Assembly: GCA_900642245.1 (NCBI GenBank)
Contig: CAAAJI010000021.1
Location: 16,494-80,493, forward strand
Length of the DNA: 64,000 nucleotides
Origin: Fragilaria radians
Lineage: Eukaryota; Bacillariophyta; Fragilariophyceae; Fragilariales; Fragilariaceae
Reading direction: 5' to 3'
Under the pieces are notes generated by a model, which saw nothing but the letters and a program-made list of their open reading frames with translations, was not told the origin of the DNA and did not search any database. Position numbers and translations under genes: made by a program. This document shows positions 57,651-64,000 of the stretch, piece after piece; positions within the stretch are counted from its first letter, which is position 1, and each line of letters starts with the position of its first letter.

Positions 57651-59460
57651 TTAAATAGATATGAATCAATAAAGAATAGATAGTCTAGAAACGGACATCA
57701 CAAGGATAACCTCAATATTGTGCATGGTTGCTCTATCAGCAAAGCCAAACGTTAAAAAGGGTTGCTCCAAAGTTGAAACGAAGCTGAGTGGATTCATTGA
57801 AATGATACAAGACAGATCAGTATTGGTGACGGAAGTAATATGGTAATCAAACAAACTAGAAAGTGGCAAGGTATGATCACAGACAAGCCTGGAAAGCAGC
57901 AGTAGATGACTTAAGATGAATCTTGCAATGTTCCTGAGTTAAAACATAACCTAATGTCATTGGCAAAGCACTAAAAAATGGATGGGTATTGTCTGGAAAC
58001 AATCCACAATTATCACTGAGAAGTAAGAAAATACATTCAAGCAACAGGCTCATCTTTGGAATTGATATAGCCTCGCAAAGTATCATGTCATGGCTGTGGA
58101 AGACCGAAAGGAGGTAACCATAAAGCTCAGTGCTAGGACATGTTAACTTGCATGAAACAATCGAAACAACAAAGTAGAATGGTTATACTATCAAAGACTG
58201 GAATGAAGGATGTCATATTGAAAAGGCTAAGAGAAAGATGATGAACAAGGAATCTAGACCCAAGTCTACCATTGCAGGAGAAGGGCTGATGATTGACATA
58301 GTCATGCTGGAAAGTATTTGCTACTTGTCGTGGATGAAGCAACAAGTATGAAATGGTCATTCTTCTTAACCAACAAAAACATGCAAGCCATGTTACTATT
58401 AGACTGTATCAAATGCAAGTTTACCAGAAGATAGTAACGCATATCAGATGTGACAATGCTGGAGAAAACATCAGTCTGGAGAACCTGTTGCATAAAGAAG
58501 GTCTTGGAAATACCTTCAAATACTCAGCAAGATCAACACCTAAACAGAATGGGAAGGTGGAGCTAGCATTGGCAGCATTATATGGCAGCATGAGAGCCGT
58601 GATGTTGACTGGAGGAATGGATTTGGACCAAAGGGCAGAGTTGTGGGTATAGCTTGCAGCAGCACCAACAAAATTGAGCCACATAAAAGATTCTACAACA
58701 ATCCAATGGAATATACATGTCTATATCATTAGAGAACTTTCAAAGAAGTTGGAGTTGTTACTGAAAAGTTCGCTCCCACAATAAAATCAAAACTTGTGGA
58801 TCCGGGACTGTTGCGTGTTTTTGTTGGACATACAATGGATCATGCTGGAAACGTATACAGAATGATAAACATGAAAATTGGAAGAGCATTATTCACAAGA
58901 GACTTTCAATGGACAAACATTCATTGGAGAGCTAAAAATGCCAGATAATATTTCATAGATATTGCTCCAGCAAAACAAACAGATGTAGCTGCTAAGTCTC
59001 CAGAGGTTGAGAGTGACAGTCAAACTGAATTGAACATGACTAATGATATTAACGAGAAGAAAGTATAAAAGGTCATTTGATGAAAAAGAGCTGAAAGAAC
59101 TCTGAGAGGATAATAAGTGAAGTACAGGAAGTGTCTCTTCATAAAGGGTGATGTAGCTAAGAAGCCAAATGAGGAACCAACCACTTTTGAGGATGTTTGG
59201 TACCATAATATTGAACGCAAGAAATGGTTGGGTGCAATCAACTTGGAGATTAATCAGATGATGAAAAATGAAGTATAGAACAGGAAGGGATAACCTGAAT
59301 TGCCAAATGGAAGAAAATGAATTGGAACAAGATGGATATTGAAGAGCAAGAAAGACAGAGTTTATCGTGCAAGATTGGAAGCAAAGGGTTACAATGAACA
59401 AACAGGAGTTGACTTTGACGACAACTACGCACCTGTGTTAAATGAACTCACATGACAACT
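57651..59460 (+). mobile_element. Ty1/copia retrotransposon relic (protease/integrase/RT start, heavily broken)
   Basis: In shifting frames the order is copia-like. A CHWQSTKKWM-type stretch is near 57950. A LGHVNLHET with downstream C-x-x-x-x-x-x-K zinc-like region is near 58130. Integrase core pieces follow: YLLLVVDEATSMKW (58320), IRCDNAGENISLENLL (58440), and TPKQNGKVELA (58540). Later comes a VDFDDNYAPV-type RT opening near 59410, preceded by RVYRARLEAKGYNEQ (59360). There are many stops and frameshifts. The order integrase before RT marks Ty1/copia rather than gypsy. I see no LTRs. It is a dead copy. Confidence 0.78.
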
Positions 59461-60133
59461 CTTTTCTCTTTAGTATATAAAATCTCATTTTGAAAGTTAA
59501 GTGCCATGGCACTATTGAGTCTTTTCGTCGTATCACATTTCCTTGAAATGATCGTTAGGAAGTTTACCTGATCAAGTTATTTGGTCTAGTTGAAAGATTA
59601 ACTATGTGCTGATCCTAAAAATTCCACTTTGGTGCTTGATCACGTAACAACTTCAGACGACTCCATGAATTGTATCCTACTTGATCATCAGACTTGATGG
59701 AAATATCCCTTGCAATGGCATAACCCTTTCTGGATACAAAATTGATTTCAGTACTTTGAAACATTTCATGGTCACACAGAGTCTTACGTTACACAAACGG
59801 ATTCATGTTGTCATGATGCCAATGTCACCTTTATTGTAAGCTTACATGAAAATGTATGTATATTGTTAATGCCAACTGATGGACGCAAAGGCAATCCAGA
59901 TGAAACGCGCGCAGTTCAAATTCCAAAGCATCGACACAGGGACGTAAACACCACTTGTAAGCAACATATATAAATTTGGTATTATTTTTATATTGATAGA
60001 AATTTCAACGCTCGATAAGATAATTAGAGTCGGCTTAATTCATTTCGACGTTAAAAATGGACCGTTGGATTTAGTCGTAGCATCTTTGCCCTTTGTGTAA
60101 TATTTTGCTCAAAGATTGGACGGTTTACCCAAA
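59461..60133. other. Intergenic / promoter of the membrane protein gene
   Basis: About 670 bp. TATATAAA at 59967-59974 lies 160 bp before the ATG at 60134. No gene seen. Confidence 0.45.
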
Positions 60134-61169
60134 ATGACAGAGATCAATTCCGAGACTGGTGAGGTCGTTAACAATGGTCGCACCACACGCTTTAGTATGT
60201 GGACAGCATTCTTATTCTTCTCTACAATCACAATGATCGCTTCTGTGGAAGAGGTGAGTTTTATAGCCTTCCTTGTAAAAACAAAGTCCCTCATTATGCC
60301 GGCTAAAAAACCTTTTCTCCTTCCCACAGAAAAAAAAGAATATCTCTACAGATTCCGGCGTGGTGCGAAATCAAGGGTGGGCTGTTGCTTGTTCTGCGAT
60401 AACCTTTGCGATCACATTTATCGTAGTTGCTATGCATCTCCATCCGACGACGAGTTCGTTTTGCGTCGGAACAAAGATTGAAGGTGTCATCATTGTGGTC
60501 CTAACGGCATTTTGGGCGGGAACCGTATCTGTCGTTTCCGATGCTCGAAATGGTCTCGCTGTAAGCTCTAGGGATGGAGCCATAACCAATGGGAATCTTT
60601 ACTACTTCTCGTGGGCGGGCTTTGTCTGTTCGATAATGTTGATTGTTTCATATCTACGTGTCTGTTTCGGCGTTGACTTGGCAAGCGAAATTAGGAATAG
60701 GTCTGCTCGACTTACTCAATGGTCTGCATTACTAGCAGCGCAATTGATTGTTCTCGGTGCTTCTGCAAACATATTCGATCAAGATTGTTCTCCAAGAAAC
60801 AATACAGCAACATTTTGCTCCCGAACGACTTATGGCATTGCTCTTGGGGCAATAGGCACCGCCTTCGCCCTTGTCGTCGTTGGAATGAAGATTGTTACAG
60901 CCTCAGTATCATTTTTGTTTGAAGCAGTTGTTGCCTTTATCCTAGCCGTTATGAATGGATTTGGTGTTGCCTTTTTGACGTCATCGGAAGGACCAGGGTC
61001 AGCATTAGGCAATCTTTACTACTTTAGTTGGTTGAGTCTCATTTCCTCCGCAATGTTGACTGCCTCTTGCTTTGAAACATATAAAAGTACCTCAGAAGGT
61101 CATTCACCCGGAACTGAGTCAAATACCAGAGAAACAACTCACGACAGTGTCTTAGAAGACCAGATTTAA
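60134..61169 (+). CDS. Multipass membrane protein with an internal repeat, unknown function
   Basis: Two exons, 60134-60253 and 60330-61169, with a 76-nt GT-AG intron in phase 0, give 319 aa. The first ATG in frame is at 60134. I count about eight hydrophobic segments, starting at about 22-38 (WTAFLFFSTITMIASV). The two halves share a motif: NGNLYYFSWAGFVCSIML (about 127-144) and LGNLYYFSWLSLISSAML (about 266-283). Each is preceded by a segment with a Gly/Ala-rich helix and a soluble D/N/E turn. This suggests an ancient duplication of a four-helix unit. The C-tail is Ser/Thr/Glu-rich. I do not recognise the family. It may be a transporter or scaffold. Confidence 0.75.
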
Positions 61170-62001
61170 TATTTATACGGTTTAAAACAGATTAAGTTAT
61201 AAATTTGTTCTGAGATATTAGAGTGATTTCCAAAAATACAGTATATGAGCTAAAGAAACTGTAGGCAGTGAGATTAAAGCGTAAGCGTCATTTACGATTA
61301 AGATGTAAATAAAAAAAATCTCTGAACGTTGCATAAATTAGATATTTAGTAACTTGAAAAAGAATAAAAGGCTACAAAGACGAATGAAAATTGATGTGTC
61401 TCTGACACAGTTGGAGGCGGTCAGATTGGACAGTTATCCATCAAATCACTCCAACATAGGGAAAGCAAGTTCAAACTGTAACCTTAAGTCTGCAATAGCA
61501 TGTGCAGTATCAAAGTTTGATTATTTCTATTGTTCAATCTTGTATTCAAATCTTGTAGGGAATTGGACCACAGCACTCTGTGTTGAGTAGTCACAATAGG
61601 AAATTATTATAATTGGATCTTTACTTCATTTTTGAATGGTTTAGAGTTGACAAGATTCGAATGATTTGAATCAAAGCAATTTGTCCAAATTTGTTATTGT
61701 AGTCCTGGAAACAGTAGGGGCATCTTTTATTCTGATGCTCCATGCCTTTATTCATATTTCCTTTTGTGTTAACACGGACGTATTCTCCTTTTGACACTGT
61801 TACGAATAGATGTACGGAATCGTGAAGTGATAATCTTATGGAAAAAATGGAATTCCTGATACAAAAATCTTGATTCTGTGCGCGCGTCGTCCATTCAGTG
61901 GTGCAAGATCTTACTGTCGATTTGTTGTATCGTCACTCTCTTTTTTCATTGTTCTGTTTAGTTTGTGAAAACAGAACGATGCTACGAACGAAATCTTGGC
62001 T
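61170..62001. other. Intergenic, no recognisable gene
   Basis: About 830 bp. A short ORF at 61354-61590 is not credible. This region should include the phosphatase promoter. Confidence 0.45.
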
Positions 62002-63522
62002 ATGGTCACAATTCTGATAAGCAAAGTAGCTTTAAAAGCAGCTACCTTTCCATACCGATGGAACATGAAAATAATTCGCGCTCTCTCTGACTATTCGACG
62101 AATGAAGGGTTGGTCGTTGGAGTTTGGGTATTTGCCAGACATGGTGATCGCACTCCCTCTCGTTCACTTTGTCCTCCTGAATGGAAAGAACATGAATCCA
62201 TGTTTTGGCGAACCAAACTACCGACTCCAGATCCAGTTTCTGTTTTGAAGACTTTCTCGGAAAACTTTCCTCTGGACATTCATCCATCGAATCAAGGCAA
62301 ATTTATTGATGTCAATCGAAGACCCTACGGTTATTTAACCTATCTGGGGATGGAGCAGCTCCAAACAAGCGGTAGAAGATTTGCAATTCGATACGACCGT
62401 CACGGACATCATTGTAAAAGAGAAGATGGTGATCTTGTCAAGTCGTTTCTGGATTCATGGGACGTTCAAGCATTCTCAACGAATTATCTTCGCACTGTCT
62501 TATCTGTTCAATGCTTTCTGGATGGTCTCTTGGCCACATCTTCATACACTCCATGTTATAAAGACAGAATACTGCTTGAAGATATTGACGCCCTTTATGT
62601 TCCAGATCATTCGGACTTCTCTCATCCCAAGGATGGAATGGTTTCAATTGGTGTACGAGACAAAACAATTGATAAACTCAATGCATTTGATAGAAATCCA
62701 GCCCTGATCAAGCATTTGGTAACGCAGGTGGTCACATCTCCTGACTTTATCAAAACAGATTCTCAAGCCGCGCCACTCGCCGCTAGACTTGCGAACTATC
62801 TTCCAGGGCTAATGCGAGAGAATAGGCATACCTTCGGGGGACCCTCGGGTATTAATTGGATAGAGGCTACTGACCATTTTGTTTGTCGCAGATCACATGC
62901 AATTCCCTTCTGCAAATTTTCCCAATTCGAAGGTGATCATGAAGCCGAAAGAACTCTGGAGGCTATGGAACAAAACACCTTGGCTCATAGAACATGGAGA
63001 TTTCGGCAATGGTACCAAAGTCCTCCATTGTTAGCTGAGATAGCGACTCCAGCTCTAAGAGACATCTTGGAACAAATGCAAGCTACGCCTGGACTAGGAA
63101 ATCAGGAACGGCATCCATTCGTCTTGTACGGTTGCCATGATGTTACGATTCTAGCCCTGTTGTATGCCATTGGAGCAGAATTCTTGGCTGACGAAAACAA
63201 CGCGCGTTGGAGATTCTGGCCTGGTTATGGAACAACCTTGGTTTTTGAACTAGTTCAAATTACCGATGACCTTGGAGCTATTACGCACGTTGTACGGGTG
63301 TTACTGAATGGAGTTCCTGTCAAGTCTGTAAATTTGTTGAACAACTCAAACAGCTCACCAACAGAATACTTGGGCAAGGCACCTCTTAACTTGCTCTCCT
63401 TGGAAAACTTCGAACAGCTGATCACTGACCTGGAGGTTGCTGGAGGTATGCCACACACATTTGTTGAATCAGAGGGAGATTCCATTCCAAGCGGATCGGT
63501 CATCAAGGGTGAAACTGGATAA
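62002..63522 (+). CDS. Histidine acid phosphatase (branch 2)
   Basis: The ORF is 506 aa from the ATG at 62002 (the earlier in-frame start is TTG). The catalytic N-terminal motif is FARHGDRTPSR (RHG-x-R-x-P, about residues 45-55). The C-terminal partner is YGCHDVTILALL with H379-D380. Between them, FSTNYLRTVLSVQCFLDGL resembles the family's 'S-x-x-x-R-x-x-x-S' segment. The family dephosphorylates phosphomonoesters through a phospho-His. Close relatives include lysosomal/prostatic acid phosphatase and PXYLP1 (2-phosphoxylose phosphatase). There is no clear signal peptide, which is unusual, so an upstream exon or a later start at 62065 cannot be excluded. No intron was found within the ORF. Confidence 0.83.
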   Translation: MVTILISKVALKAATFPYRWNMKIIRALSDYSTNEGLVVGVWVFARHGDRTPSRSLCPPEWKEHESMFWRTKLPTPDPVSVLKTFSENFPLDIHPSNQGKFIDVNRRPYGYLTYLGMEQLQTSGRRFAIRYDRHGHHCKREDGDLVKSFLDSWDVQAFSTNYLRTVLSVQCFLDGLLATSSYTPCYKDRILLEDIDALYVPDHSDFSHPKDGMVSIGVRDKTIDKLNAFDRNPALIKHLVTQVVTSPDFIKTDSQAAPLAARLANYLPGLMRENRHTFGGPSGINWIEATDHFVCRRSHAIPFCKFSQFEGDHEAERTLEAMEQNTLAHRTWRFRQWYQSPPLLAEIATPALRDILEQMQATPGLGNQERHPFVLYGCHDVTILALLYAIGAEFLADENNARWRFWPGYGTTLVFELVQITDDLGAITHVVRVLLNGVPVKSVNLLNNSNSSPTEYLGKAPLNLLSLENFEQLITDLEVAGGMPHTFVESEGDSIPSGSVIKGETG

Positions 63523-64000
63523 AATTACGTGTCAGTTAATTATAGACGTACACTAAATGTAGAAATCAATAACGTGATGGAAAATCGATCGTATCTCTTA
63601 CTTCCTTGCATTAAGAAGAATAGTCAAAAGTAAATAGAGCTTTTGCGCCCTATTGTTATACAACTTAGCAACAAAGATTTTGAATGCGTTAATGAAGCAT
63701 TCTCTATTATATCACATCGTAACTAAATATCAATTTGTTCGTTACTATTGAAAAATGTTCTGCTTAGAAATTCACCTGGAAAACAGAGATACTGCTTAGT
63801 CATTTGAAGAAGCAATACGTAAAATTCATGATGCACATCTTTCCTGATGCAGTGAAGCTAATTTGATGTAGACGTAACACAAGTGTCTACGTTAAAAAGT
63901 ATACCCTATTTCTATATTGATCCCTGGCATAAAACCAATAATACCAATCCATCTTGCCATTCAATGGTACAAGCTCTATGGATACGTCTCATTGCTATGT
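63523..64000. other. Right edge, no recognisable gene
   Basis: About 480 bp with no open frame of note. Probably the 3' UTR of the phosphatase and start of the next intergenic region. Confidence 0.4.

Overview
The window is eukaryotic nuclear DNA, AT-rich, most likely from a diatom or a close photosynthetic stramenopile. Five things point there. Genes are compact, on both strands, with few short GT-AG introns (about 42-84 nt). One gene carries an ASA|W pre-sequence of the kind used for entry into secondary red plastids. There is a large GT48 beta-1,3-glucan synthase. A Cys-rich module in the first gene resembles ones I associate with secreted diatom proteins. Ty3/gypsy and Ty1/copia relics occupy gene-poor stretches. 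Assignments are by motif reading only; no search was run.

Layout. 1-5.1 kb (+): a giant mosaic membrane/extracellular protein (EGF-like, LNR/Notch, beta-propeller, repeated Cys modules), open at the left edge. 7.2-10.9 kb (+): two type II membrane glycosyltransferase-like genes, the second GT15-like. 12.6-13.3 kb (+): a plastid-targeted RRM protein. 14-16 kb (-): a lipase maturation factor. 17.4-18.8 kb (-): a membrane-anchored M10-like metalloprotease. 21.4-23.4 kb (+): a TPR protein. 23.5-24.6 kb (-): ATP10, an F1Fo-ATPase assembly factor. 25.2-26.1 kb (-): a three-exon secretory/organellar protein with two helical repeats. 27.2-29.6 kb (-): a probable ORC3. 29.6-38.9 kb: a nest of broken Ty3/gypsy elements with a scaffold gap. 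39-45.4 kb (-): a four-exon GT48 glucan synthase. 46.5-47.2 kb: an LRR pseudogene. 48.8-49.5 kb (-): a METTL21-type methyltransferase. 51.3-53.3 kb (+): TRMT2A. 54.6-55.2 kb (+): an unknown Ser-rich protein. 57.7-59.5 kb: a Ty1/copia relic. 60.1-61.2 kb (+): a multipass membrane protein with an internal repeat. 62.0-63.5 kb (+): a histidine acid phosphatase.

The genes do not form one pathway, as expected for a eukaryotic neighbourhood. There is a loose secretory/glycan theme: two glycosyltransferases, LMF, glucan synthase, acid phosphatase and the mosaic surface protein. Seven genes needed splicing to read properly, and phases close in all of them. For the glucan synthase, the four exons I propose sum to 6222 nt, exactly divisible by three.

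The most unusual structure is the 29.6-38.9 kb repeat nest. The order [ORC3 5' flank, minus-strand gypsy, plus-strand gypsy gag, head to head] occurs twice, once on each side of a 20-N gap. This is either a tandem segmental duplication or two haplotypes laid end to end. Both minus-strand copies read Y-x-D-N where reverse transcriptase normally has Y-x-D-D. I found no CRISPR array, rRNA gene or clear novel multi-gene system.
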